Assembly (NCBI GenBank): GCA_023374045.1
Contig: CM041782.1
Coordinates: 190,358,925-190,422,924, forward strand
Direction: 5' to 3'
DNA length: 64,000 bases
From: Limonium bicolor
Taxonomy: Eukaryota > Streptophyta > Magnoliopsida > Caryophyllales > Plumbaginaceae
Numbering within the stretch: the stretch's first letter is position 1; each line of letters opens with the position of its first letter. Shown piece by piece: positions 1 through 12,159 of the stretch. The notes under the pieces were generated by a model. It made no database searches and had not been told where the DNA came from. It worked only from the letters and a program-made list of their open reading frames with translations. Made by a program: the position numbers and the translations under genes.

Positions 1-333
1 CTTAGTGAGTATGTATGAACTGGAAGAGGTATTATACTTGTATAAGGAACCTAGTAAACTCGGTATGTAGATTATACTGTATTGTACTTGGAGTATTGTA
101 TTGAATGAAGATTGTAGTAGTATTTGGTAAACGGAGAACGTATTGTAGACTTGTAGTACTCGGGATTCCGGTCCATCAGACCGATGCTGTATGTAGAAGT
201 AGTAGCCTTGTTAGTCACGTGGGTGGCTAACGGCATTGTATCACCCATTGTATGTAAGCATATATCCGCTGCGTGTATCTGATATGTAAGGAAATTGGAC
301 GGTAAGCACTGTATTAATGGTAGGGGTGTTACA
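1..333 (+). repeat. 3' end of the 5' LTR (truncated by window)
   Basis: It ends in TGTTACA, just before the PBS, and matches 9932-10264 almost base for base. It contains the hairpin with a CACGTG core at 210-231 that is shared with other LTRs in this window. Confidence 0.9.
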
Positions 334-338
334 AAAAG

Positions 339-350
339 TGGTATCAGAGC
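339..350 (+). promoter_or_regulatory. Primer binding site (tRNA-iMet type)
   Basis: TGGTATCAGAGC lies five bases after the LTR end. It is the usual plant LTR-retrotransposon PBS complementary to initiator tRNA-Met. It overlaps a 10-bp perfect hairpin (343-352 pairing with 357-366), described in the findings. Confidence 0.9.
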
Positions 351-3300
351 GAAGTATCGCTCTGATGACTGGAAATACCGAGTTAGGAATACCGAGTTAG
401 GAAATTAGAAGCTTAGGGCTAAGGGCTGAGTGTTAGCATTAGAGATATGCTAGTTGGGAATTCCCGGTGAGTACCGGATACCTACAATACCTGACCCGCC
501 CTCCGCAAACCCTATTGTATAACTTGGGAAGGTACGCCAGAGAGAAGGAAAGACCTCTCATACTCGGAAAACCCGATCTGGCAGTAGTGAGATAATCCTA
601 TAAGAGGAAAGAACTTAACACACAGTAGATTCCAAGAATTGGAAGTCCCGGAAATGGAACCGGTTGAACAACAATACCCGTACCTAATGCGGTAGATGTT
701 TTGTGGGTTTAGAGGAGAATTTGGTTTTATTTTGAATTAGAATGAGACTCCAACCATAAGGAGGCTATAACTTACAACAGCATGGGGCGACATGCCTAGC
801 AGTCGCGAAACCTAGCTAGTCAACCAATAGTAGGACAAAAGCACTAACCGTGCAACGGAATGAAAAAGGGAGCAGTAACGGAACCCGAGACACAAGTCCA
901 CGGGATAGTAATACTTGAATAATACCACTAACGGTATGCTAGCCGACTAAGGACATAGTCGGGAGCGGTTAACTCCAAAACTACGATGCCGTCAAGTTGC
1001 AACACCTGGCCAATATAGCTCAGACAACTACCAGGACAACCATGAGATATAAACCAATGGGACTACAAGCGTAATGCCTAAACTAGGAAGGCTCAGTAAC
1101 CACCACAAATGTGTGGGAACGAGCCATAAGGAGCGACACTAAACCAAATAGAACGGGAACCTCCAAGGAGTGGAGGAGTACCCAGATCTACGACAGCCAT
1201 GTCTAGACCACCAAGAAGCTACCTAAAGGAGTGAGTATATCAGTTGTAGATCAATAAGATCGAGAGAATCACCAACAAGACTAATAAACACAAATGGAAA
1301 CCCTACCAAGATTGGTATAGGATTACTCAAAAACCACCGGTACCGCGCACTTGCCACGGCAAGTGCAGTAACAACACGAATATGTAAAGGAACACTAATA
1401 CGTCACAAGTACATAGTAATGTACAGTGACCGTAATGAAACAACCACAGGATCACACATCCTAACAGTCAGACGTATGGAACCTTGGGAAGGCTTAACGG
1501 CCCGACCACTGTAATTAGAACATACCAGTCAGCGAGAAGCTAGACTTGGTCAGGACCTCAAACATGGCTATGCCATGAGAGATTTCCTTTAACATCGAAC
1601 CATTGTTTTAAAACCCAAAATTTCCTTTCAAAACCACAACCTTCTTCTAAAACCCTTGGATTTTAAAACCAGACCAACAAGTATTATGGTGAGTATCATG
1701 GGATGATACAAGAGGAGTTGGCAATAGAATACTTCACCTAGGCGTGTGACGAACACTACGAGTATACCCGTTACGGGATGTGGGACAACCGCACTCCGAA
1801 GGAGCTTGCGGGCCCGACATATAGTTGGGTAAGTGGTAACGTATCAACATGGTACCCCACGTATGTATACATGTAGTGTACGACACACGGGAAGTAGTCA
1901 ACTCCGTTCTACGACCGTGAGTGAGTTCAAACCAGAACAGCTGGACACCTCAGATGATCAAGTATCAAGAGACGCAGAGAATCCATCTGAAGATGAGGAA
2001 TAAGAACTAGGAAGTGCAAAAGCACAGACTAATAAGTATAGACATTGGATATGTCTCAATTAATCCAAGCAATTACCTGACAGCTGGATGGAATGCCCAG
2101 CCTAAACACATTAAGGCGAATGCCTAACGTGAACCTAACAATACTCAACAAACGGGGCGAAATTCCCAAGAGCAATCTCAAAATTACTACGAAGCGCAAT
2201 CCATAATCGGAGAGGATTTTCAAACCTAGTCTCAAGTACTAGGAACAAGCATAAACAGTCTACCAAGGACGGGAGACGTCATGACCCAAAAAGGAACAAC
2301 TCAAGAATGATACCACAAGATGGTACAGTGGACAACATATTATAACCATCAACCGGACGTAACGACATAATTTAACAACACCCAGGAGCAATCCTTGAGG
2401 GTGACTAGATGGACAACAGTCGAACAACAACGACATGATAAAAGCACGGAAGTTGGAACGAACACTCGGTTGGGACCCGAAGGGATTTCACTTAACAGGA
2501 AATGCCCTAAGATATTGAGAGACACCTATTAACATCAGATTACCTAAAGGGTCTCCTATGAACAGAAGCGTGATGTCACGACTTACCATGGAGCCCAATA
2601 ATACCTCCAACCTATGACGGTATATAAGGAGTGGAAACGTGCATAAGCAGCTTGCAAAGAGCATAGCTCGCAGCAGTACGGCTTAAAAGCCATCAACCAG
2701 CTACGTGTGTAACCTTAAACGGTTGCAAAACCCACACCAATACTAACAAGACTGGCAAGAGGGATTGCCTCATACAACAAGAAATCAACAACTGGACCAT
2801 AAATTCAAACCCAACACTTTGAGTGGCTTGGAGTAATGACCAATCCAATGTCACTGTCACTAGAGCATCAGCCTAGTATACAGTCGACGGAGTTCTTATT
2901 TACCGCTATGCCTTCTGTAGCAATGGTAGCACAGAGGCATGAGAATCATGGTAATGCCAACATTGGCCTAGCCCACACTTGGACACTACGAGAAACCCAA
3001 GGGAAGGTACCCCTCGCTAACCAAAGACCACTAATGCGGTGATGATGTGAACCCTTAGAAAAGGCTTCCATCTACTATAACAAAAAACCACGCAATAGAT
3101 ATTGCCAAGGGATGTTGGGATAAGGAAATGAGATTTCCAAACCATTACGACTTAAGGGAGTAAGCATACTCCATATACACCTAAACATGCGGTGGACCAT
3201 TGCGTAAACACCAACATAGCAAACCTTGTCGTTAGACCTATGAGTGGAGGCAAACCCCTCAACAAGAACCTTCACTTGTCAGTGATAGAATACCCTCCAA

Positions 3301-6026
3301 TTGGAGAACGGGACCAGAGAACCCTTGAAGTTCATGGGATGTGCTGGTAATATACATACAAGCAAAACTACACAGCCAGAGCCTAAACCAATGCTCAGCA
3401 CCGAAAGGCAATAATTAACAAAGCAGTTAATGAGAACACACATTGCACACCATGAATGACCAGCGCTCAAGAGAGCTCGTAACCCGATAAATTACTTCAT
3501 CCATTATCAACCAAGATACTTGGTAAATTATATCATAAATGATGATAAAATGTGAGGTAAGCTAACCTACACATAAAACGTAAGTTGAATAAAACTTCTT
3601 CACATTGGGAAATAATCACATCACGGTATGCTACGACAACCATCATACACACGAACAGGGGAAACCCTCAGTGTACACACCATAAGGGAATGGTGCCAAT
3701 GACAATGGCAATGAGTAAAGAGAAACTATCACAGTAACAGAAACAGTAAAAACGATGTTGTATAATGAGTAAGAATACGGTGCGCAACAAGCGACCGCTA
3801 TGAGGAAGTAGCAGATAATGACACGGAGTATAAGTACGAGATGACAGGCAGAAATATTCCTTCCTATCACATAAGTGACTTACTGTCAAGTGTTTACGCC
3901 TCTGCACTCTGTATGACTGAGTGTTTTGGTATTGCACTTGTGCAGCTAATGATCTAATGGGATGGCTAGGGATATGGAGAATGTAAACCGTAGTAAACCC
4001 TTCTTTCACCAACAAACATGGCACCAGCCAGTTAAGCAAGCTTAGCACTAAATCGTGCGGCCTAAGGCCAAAGAAGCACGAAGAGTGTACAATACACTAA
4101 CAATCACAAAAGGTGAATGCCAATGGAATAAAAAGTGAAAAGAGACTTAAGAAAGTCACAAGGACCGACGCATAGAAAATGCAAGGTCATACAAGTAAAG
4201 GACACTTGTACTAAACCAGAAGAACTGGTATAATTCAGAAGCTATTGACAACAGAGGAAGCACTATAACTAAATAGTGGCTTAGCCTTGCCAACAATAAG
4301 CTGGAAGAACTTAACGAATAATCGTGAGAGTACGGATAGTATGTATAATAGATTACCAGAGAGCTGGTTACAATCTAAAACTAATTAAGTTCAAACACGG
4401 TAAAAGAATACCGCAATTGTTTAGTAAGCCTTATTCCCATAATAGACGGATAAAAAGGGCGATGCATAGCACATTAAGGATAACACGAAGGGTAAGTAAC
4501 CCGAGTTATCAGGGTCGCGCAGCAGAAGCTAGTGGGCCCTAGCTAAGAGATAATATACCTAGTAAGGATAGTAGAACGGCTATTAATGCCTTAAAGCCTA
4601 ATAGGCTAGAACCAAATTGATTGTGAGTTAAATAAACTCATATAGGAATTCTTGGTGCAAAGACTAAACCATTGGTATGGTTAAGACCCTTTGACCAGAG
4701 CATATTGTATAGTGTACCGTAGTGAAGCTAAACGCTTCAGATTGCCCAAATTGATTAAACCAATGTTTAATAATAATAACATATGGTAGATTACGTGGGC
4801 GTAATCCCTTTTAAGGGGGGTAGAGCGAAAACCGCTTAATGTAAGTTTTGTGAATAAAACACATAAACCATAATGTGCATAGCACAAATGAGAATCAAAT
4901 TGATGATTGATACTATGTTAAATAAACATAAGTATTCATTCATATTATAATTATGGTAACTAGGCATTAGATATGTAAATACCATAGGTGAATGTACCCA
5001 TCTTGTAACACCAGTGTAAGAGTATTAGTAAAGAAGAGTAATGAGTAGTGGACGGAGCTCCACAAGTGTTGTAACCCTTAAAGAAGTAGTACGAATGGAT
5101 TATGAGTAGTAGAGGAAAGTAACCAGGAGTAATGTATTCGTAAGTATGTTATTGGAAGTAAATTGAGCACGATTGAATTTCATAAGTACTGTAGTCCGTA
5201 GTTAGAATATTGGAGAGTGATAGATGAAAGCAGTGAAGGCTGAGGAAGTGAGCACTTAGGTATTGAACCATGGAGTAAAGCATTTGGGAAGTAGAGTGAG
5301 GATGATTGATGGATTGATTCCATCCTTTGGAGATGTATGAATTTGTAATCACGACTAGGAGAGTAAAAAGATAGAAAATGAAAACAACCAAATTATTTGC
5401 TTGTTTGAAATTGATGTGGGAAGTCGAACTTGATCCTGATCAGATCAAGGGAAACCGAACACAAATTGGGGTGGAAAGATAGTTCAACACTGATGCTGAT
5501 CACATCAGGGTCGAACGATTCTTGAAGCTCCCCTCAAGTGGTCACAAGAATCACACTTAGGATAGAAGTAATGAATATAAATTGGAACTTGGAGTTGTAT
5601 GCTTTAGAAAGATTTCTAAGTAGTAGTTGTAAAAGAATTTTCTTAGACTGGAGAGTAAGTAATTGTTGGAAGTTATACCGGAGAAGATAGTAGTGTAGCA
5701 TGTTGTATTATTCCAAGGGCAGCGGGACATAGAGGGGTCCTGTGTCTAGATTACCGTAGTGCCTGAGGGATTGTATGTGTATTGCATTGCTTTGGGAATA
5801 GCTTTGCACCGTATGTATGTATGAACTTGGTAATGAGGAACCAGATAGTTGGTAGTAGTGCGGATTGGAGTAACTATTGTATATGGGTATAGTATGGTAT
5901 GTAGGAACCTTGAAGGATGGATTTGGGAATCGTAAGGAGGAAGGATGTATGACTTTGGCACTAGACAAGTATAAAGGAGTAAGTACAGTAATCCTATAAC
6001 CTCGAACAACTTTGAGGACAAAGTTC

Positions 6027-6041
6027 TTAAGGGGGGTAGAT
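6027..6041 (+). promoter_or_regulatory. Polypurine tract
   Basis: A run of TTAAGGGGGGTAGAT directly precedes the TGAAATACC start of the 3' LTR. The coding chromovirus has a very similar tract at 36964-36976. It would prime plus-strand synthesis. Confidence 0.8.
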
Positions 6042-9000
6042 TGAAATACCCCGAACTTAAATATAGGGATTTAAATTAACTTAATACGTATTTAAGGGCC
6101 TCATGGTACCTAATTAATAATTGTAAGGAAGAATAAATCCAAAAGAAATAAAGAAACACTTTAAAAGCGAAAAACGCTAAATAAGCGTTAAATAACCGTA
6201 GGAGGTATGAGACCTCGGTTAGCGTATTATAAGGATTCTAAAGGCTTAAGTCTAAATAAATATGAGGGAACAAATCCCGAAGAAAACGGATCCTTAAAAC
6301 GGATTAAAACCACTAACGAACCTTAAAGCACGTTTTTCGAGGTAACCGGGAAAGCGTGTCTTTGAGCGGGTCAAATGGACTCGTAACAATTTTGGTCAAC
6401 TAAATAATCATTAATAAATATTAGTGAAGCTTTGGGACCAATAAAATCAATAAAACGAGAGATTAGTAAAAACTGTCAAAAACGGGAAGTTGTGGGGTAG
6501 AAATATAAATAGACCAAACTTATGTGTCCATTTTGAAAATAAAAGTAAAAGTGAATATGTGTGTGGTGTGTCCGATTTTGGACCCTCCTCTCACACTCCT
6601 CACACTCTCCTTATTTACTAAACAAAAAACAATAAAGTAAAAACACCCCCCTTACTTTATTACTCTCACACTCTCACATACTCTCTCTCCTACCCATTCT
6701 CTCCTCTCTCTCACGTGAACAAGCCCCTTCACCCTCTCTTTTCTTCTTCTTCTTCAACCCATGCGATTTCCATGGTGAAAGAAGAGAACCCACACAAACA
6801 CTAACTTCTCTCCTTTGTAACTCCCTCAATACTCTTCCAAAAATTATAAAACACCACCATTGTACTCCTCTCCTCAAGAGCTACTTTTCATCCTTCCAAA
6901 ATCCAAAAACAAGCATTTTCGATTTTGAGGGTATACCCCATTTGGAGCTTCAAGACCACCATTAGAGCCACCTTGGTCTCCTTGTTCTTTTGAGGTAAAA
7001 ATCTCTTTTAAACTCCATCGTTTTTCTAGCCTTGTGGGCAAAACGAAAATGTGAACTAAAGCCTTGTTTACTCCTTGTGTGTATAGCCGATTTTGGCATT
7101 TTGGTGGTGAGAGAAATCTTGTTCTTGAGCTATCCCAAACAGCTCTTGTGCTCTTGGAAGGTAATAAATTTTCTAAACCCTAAAACCTAGATTAGAACTT
7201 GATTAATGGTTAGGGCTAGTTTTTAGTATTGAATGGTGTATATGAATGGTTGTAGTGCTAGTGGATTGAGAATTCAAAATCGGTAGAGAAAGAAGAAGGA
7301 AGAAGAGAAAGAAAAGCTAGGGAAAAGCAAGGTAAGATTGCTCTTTGGTGTAGCTTGATATATGTATGTATGTAACAGTTTTTAGAGGAATGAAATGAGT
7401 ATTGGAAATGGTAATGCATTAGTAGTATAATGTGTAAAAGAATGCAAGTATTTTAAACCTTAAAAGACATTTTAAAACTGTCAAAACAGATTGGGAATTG
7501 AATGTTTAAGTGCAGGAATTTTTAAGTGATTGCTTAGTATTGGTATAATGTACATGGGAGCTTGTATATTTTGGTTGTTGAAAACAGGTGAAATAAGTGT
7601 TGAATTGTGAACTAGAATGGATGTGTGAGCTGAATATGTATGTGGGCAATGTTAAAATTATAGGGGAACCTCTGCCCAAATTTGTATGGAAATAGGAGGA
7701 CTTAGTTGTGTAAGAGAGGAAAACTACCTAGGTAATAACTAAGTGAATTTGGAGAGTTTAAGTGAGTAGTTTAGTACCTTGAAAACAGATTTGAAGAGGG
7801 TCTTGGTAATGAGGAGAACTAGAGTGGCAAAGTAATGGATTTAGAATGTTGGGAGTAGCATTAATGGAGGGGGTATTGAATGGTAAAGGTTTAAGGAAAA
7901 ATCTGTAGCAAGAGGTATTGAAATGTGTTGGAGAAACAAGGGATAATTAATGTGTGAGACTTGGATGAGTGAGTAAGGTAGTGAGTAAGGCTTTAGGTTG
8001 AGTATAATGCAAATGAGGCTATAGAAGAGCCATAGGAATAATGGGAAGAGGAAATGAAAAATCTGTAGCATTTATTGGAGAAGGAAACATGGTAACAGGA
8101 GAGGAAAACTCTAAGTAATGGGTGGATGTAACAGATTTTTATAGTGTTGTATTAAGCTAGTTTAAAGTGCTTAATCAATGCTAAAATATGCTAGATTATA
8201 TGTAGGAATAATGGGGAAGGGATTGGTAGAAGTTTGGAATTGAAACAAAGCTTAAAAACTGTAAATTTTGCAACAGGTTGGAATTGTCCTGGTTTGAAAC
8301 CAGGATACAAACCAGGACAACCTCAAAAACATACCCGTAGGTTTTCCAAAACAACTGGTCCGGGTTTGAAACCAGAGTGTAAACCCGGACCATGTCAATT
8401 TCATACCCATAACTTTTCCGAAACAACTGGTCCGGGTTTTAAACTAGGGTGTAAACCCGGACCATGCATATTTCTAACCCGAGAGTTGTTCCAGTGGGTT
8501 GGTCCGGGTTTGTAAACCCGGACACTAACCCGGACACCCCTAAAAACCCTCCAGAATGTATTTTAAAGCTAAACTAAAGTAGGGTAAGGATGGGTAATGA
8601 TATTACAAGTTAATTAAGACATGATTAATGATGTTTAAAGGTCATTAAGGCTATAAACAAGCTTAGAAAATAATTGTAAGTAAATAACTAAGTAAATGTA
8701 TTTAAGTAACAAAGAGTTAGTAAGTATGAACTAGGAAACCTTTGGAAAGTAATAAGTAAGGTTAGTTATGGATAATTAACCACCCAATTGTATGTATGTC
8801 ATAGGATTCGACTAGTTGAACACCGAAGGGAGTCGGTGTGTCCAAAGTCAACGGTGAAAGGTATGATTTCTTCATGCCCTGTATCCTAATCTGGTTACCC
8901 CGATTTGTGTGCTTATTTGATCACCTAATAAGATAAATACATGAATCGGACTATATTGCACCTACTTGTGCTTGTTTACATTGTTCTTGATATTTGTCTT

Positions 9001-10264
9001 GAACAATAGTTTGTATAATTCATGAAACATATGAATGATGATGAAGTGTATCATACTTGTAGTGTACTTGTATATTGTAATGTATTTGTATGTAAGTGTA
9101 TATGGGTATTGTATTATTGTGGCTTGGATGCTGACTTGTACTAATTCCTAACTATCTAACTCCTAACTTAAGTGAGTAAATTGGAATGAGTACAAGTCCG
9201 ATATAGCTTCGGCCACGCGTGAGGATGCGGAGTCACAAGAGGTTGGCTGCAATTCCTGACTCTTAAACTGGTCCGCGGCCCAAATCCCTTAAATGGGTAG
9301 CATCCCGGATTGGTGAGTCAAGTAAATCCCGGAGGTGGGACGGTGTAGTCCCTAGGGCCGGAGGTCCCGACGACTTAACTTGAGTAAGAGTAAGAGTAAG
9401 TAAGTATGGATCCGTAAGTAAGTATGAGTATGAGCATGTATGTGTATGAAGTAACGAGTAAAAGAGTAATCTCCACCCGATTAACCCGGGTGGACCAATG
9501 AAGCTAACAAGAATTGTATATTGTGTATGTAATGAGTATGTGTATTTCGGAAGAAGGTAAGTATGTATTGGATGGTTTATTGTATTCCTTGTATGTAATG
9601 TAGTGTATGTATGTATGCCTTGCGTAAGTATTGTTGTATTGTGTATAAGAGCATGTATGCATGTATCTTTGAATGAAATCAACCGCATGTATTCGACCAA
9701 GTGGTCGGCGTACCCTCACTAGTACGCGGGGTATGCGGTTATCATGCTCGGCGAAAGCTGACCCCTTCGGGGGACATTTTTTAGTGTGCAAGTACCCGAA
9801 GCGAATGTGGTCAAGGCACGAGACCGGTGACTACATTGGATAGTAGTAGCAGAATGTAGAGGTGTATTAACTAGCACACCCCTTGTATTTAGAAAGTAAT
9901 GTAGTAGTGAGGAATGGGTAGTAAGTAGTCTCTTAGTGAGTATGTATGAACTGGAAGAGGTATTATACTTGTATAAGGAACCTAGTAAACTCGGTATGTA
10001 GATTATACTGTATTGTACTTGGAGTATTGTATTGAATGAAGATTGTAGTAGTAGTTGGTAAACGGAGAACGTATTGTAGACTTGTAGTACTCGGGATTCC
10101 GGTCCATCAGACCGATGCTGTATGTAGAAGTAGTAGCCTTGTTAGTCACGTGGGTGGCTAACGGCATTGTATCACCCATTGTATGTAAGCATATATCCGC
10201 TGCATGTATCTGATATGTAAGGAAATTGGACGGTAAGCACTGTATTAATGGTAGGGGTGTTACA
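6042..10264 (+). repeat. 3' LTR of the LARD-like element
   Basis: The LTR starts TGAAATACCCC and ends TGTTACA, 4223 bp. It holds a palindrome cluster (8276-8540), a short GC-rich hairpin followed by a T run (9758-9780) and the G-box hairpin near its end (10141-10162). It shares stretches with the LTR at 45294-58001 (for example near 8880-8990 and 47830-47930), so the two families are related. Open frames inside it are short and look incidental. Confidence 0.88.
8276..8540. repeat. Palindrome cluster in LTR (GTCCGGGTTT / AAACCCGGAC)
   Basis: GGTCCGGGTTT and its complement AAACCCGGACC alternate several times, in imperfect units of about 80 bp. It is GC-rich within an AT-rich LTR and lies about 2.2 kb from the LTR start. 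Other LTR families here carry a different palindrome at a comparable place. Confidence 0.8.
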
Positions 10265-11157
10265 TTTAAAAATCTGGAAAATTTCCAAGATGAAAGAAAG
10301 GGCTAGAAGGAGGAACTTTGGGTTCCTTTTTACCTTAAAATGATAAGGGGATGAAGGTGCTTCCAATGGTGATCTTCAAGCTTCAAAATGAGGTACACCC
10401 ATGGAAATGAAAGTGGTGTTTTCTGATTTTTGAAAAGAGAGGAATGTTGCCCGAGGAGAGAGGAGTTTAGTGGTGTAATTTTCTTTGCATTTGGAGTTGA
10501 TTTTGACCAAGAAAAATGAAGAGCAAGAGGTGGGCTGTGTGAGCTCTACAAAATCGCCATTAGCAAGCTTGAGGAGGAAGAGAGTTCAGGTGGGGGAGTG
10601 CCAACGTGAGAGAGAGCAAGAGAATGGGTAGGAGAGAGACTCAAAAGGTGAGTATTGTACTTGTTTACTTTTCTTTTCTTTTATTGTTTTGTCTTTGTGT
10701 CTAATAGCAAATAAAGAGAGTGAGAGAGAGGGAGGGAACCGGCCACACCACACACACTCTACAGATTTTTAATTTTTTTTATTTGCAAGTGGGACAGAAT
10801 AGTTTGCTCTTATTACACTTATCACCCCATAACTTCTCGTTTTTACATTACTCACCAACCGGAACCCGTTTTTCGGAATTTTCTAGTTTAAACAATTTTA
10901 ATGGTTCTAGACCTTCACTAATGCTTAAATATAGACACTTGATTGACTAAAATTATTACGGGTTTATTTAACCCGCTTAAAGTCGTGTTTTCCTGGTTTC
11001 TTCAAAAAAACGCGCTTCAAGGTTAATTTGTGCTTTTAATCCTTTTTAAGGATCCGTTTTCTTCAGGATTTGTTCCCTCATGTTTATTTAGATGTAATTA
11101 AGCCCCTAAAATCATAATTAGCCTAATTAATCCTTATTTTTAATTTCAGGTATTTCA
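10265..11157 (-). repeat. Reverse-oriented LTR fragment (5' part of a related LTR)
   Basis: Read on the minus strand from 11157, the sequence begins TGAAATACC and follows the first 0.9 kb of the LTR at 45294. It carries the same phrases around the conserved 'heat-stable' starts, such as ATGAGGGAACAAATCC. It stops exactly where the LARD-like 3' LTR ends, so that element inserted into it and the rest lies left of the window. The element edge at 11157/11158 is the left boundary of the HEI10 locus. Confidence 0.8.
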
Positions 11158-12159
11158 ACAATGAAAACTAAAAATGTCTTGAAAAGGTCTTCCTTCAATC
11201 TTTTGAACTCTACGTGAGGAGAGAATTAGCAAACCTTGCCAACGGGTTAGGAAGATACAACCCCCACCCTCAAAAAAGGGTTGATGGAACAACTGATGTG
11301 TTGATCACAACTAACAGCTCCTTGATCCACCATTTGACGCATCCAGCGTGATGAACAAAACTGTCATCATGCAATTGGATAAACCAGGACACAAAAGAGA
11401 ATTTTTCATAGCCTCGTAAAGATCTAACAATAGGTCGTTTTCCTGTAATTTTGGTTACTACAAATTATTGTTTTGTAAATGCATTGAACACAAAACTTAA
11501 CAATAGGTCGTTTTCCTGTTATTTTGGTTACTACAAATTATAGTTTTGTAAATGCATTGAACACACAACTCAAAGGGACCCAAAAACGCACCAAAAACAT
11601 ACCAAAAATGCAGCTCCATCCGGATGCATCAACACATAAAGAACTAGTATGATTCTAGTCGAACATGCACTCAAGATTCCTGCGTAGCAGTTTACACTGT
11701 ATCCTCATTTGCCTGCATTTTTCAATCATAAAACAGATCTTCCACCCCGAAGCATCAAATCAAAAGCAGAAAGTTTTACTGCATATCCATATTACACAAC
11801 TGGTGTTGTAAGAGCAATTTGCGGTCCGTAAAATAGCTAGCCAGCTAACTAACAAATGCGATGTAAATACAAAAGCGCTCTGCGAGATCTGTGCAATTGC
11901 AGTCACCAAGTCTTCTACTATTAGCTTCTTTCCACTTCTCTTACTTGAAGATATCACAACAATCAAAAGAGCTGAGAAAGTATGTGCGGAGCCGCCAAGA
12001 GAAATGTTCCTCCCTCTGGCTAGCCACTTTGAACAATATGCAGAAAAACTTGAACGGAATCTACAATCTGTGGAAGGTCAATAATGAAGAATATGACTTG
12101 AGAGCACATACGCACATATAGAGATCAAAAGAAAGGCAAGTTTGAGCAATGAAACAACC
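11158..12159. other. HEI10 downstream flank
   Basis: This lies 3' of HEI10 (minus strand) and should hold its 3' UTR. I see no convincing poly(A) signal and no other gene. A tandem duplication occurs at 11426-11571. Confidence 0.5.
11426..11571. repeat. 73-bp tandem duplication
   Basis: A 73-bp unit starting AACAATAGGTCGTTTTCC occurs twice in direct succession (11426 and 11499) with only a few differences. It lies downstream of HEI10. Confidence 0.85.

Larger units (their letters stand above)
334..6041 (+). other. Non-coding internal domain of the LARD-like element
   Basis: Reading six frames, I find only short ORFs (at most about 145 codons, with no recognisable domains) and no CCHC knuckle, DSGA, FIDD/YVDD, integrase or chromodomain motifs. 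The last 40 bases before the 3' LTR resemble the same place in the coding chromovirus at 26813-40830, so the replication signals are kept while the coding region is absent or unrecognisable. I see no tandem repeats or RNA genes. Confidence 0.75.
1..10264 (+). mobile_element. LARD-like non-autonomous Ty3/gypsy LTR retrotransposon (5' end outside window)
   Basis: Window bases 1-333 reappear at 9932-10264, so they are the end of the 5' LTR and of the 3' LTR. The 3' LTR is 6042-10264 (about 4.2 kb), implying an element of about 14 kb with roughly 3.9 kb upstream of the window. A tRNA-iMet type PBS follows the 5' LTR and a purine tract precedes the 3' LTR. The 5.7-kb interior has no recognisable gag, protease, reverse transcriptase or integrase. 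Long LTRs, intact cis signals and no coding capacity fit a large retrotransposon derivative (LARD) moved by a partner. I saw about two differences over the 333 shared bases, so insertion looks recent. The 5' TSD cannot be seen. Confidence 0.85.

Noticed and set aside
3668..4048. 126-codon minus-strand ORF in the LARD-like interior
   Set aside because: No recognisable domain, overlaps another spurious frame, and runs against the element's orientation.
9263..9791. Minus-strand ORFs of 95-145 codons in the LARD-like LTR
   Set aside because: LTR sequence with TATG/CATA-rich low complexity; the peptides are Tyr/His/Thr-rich and unlike known proteins.
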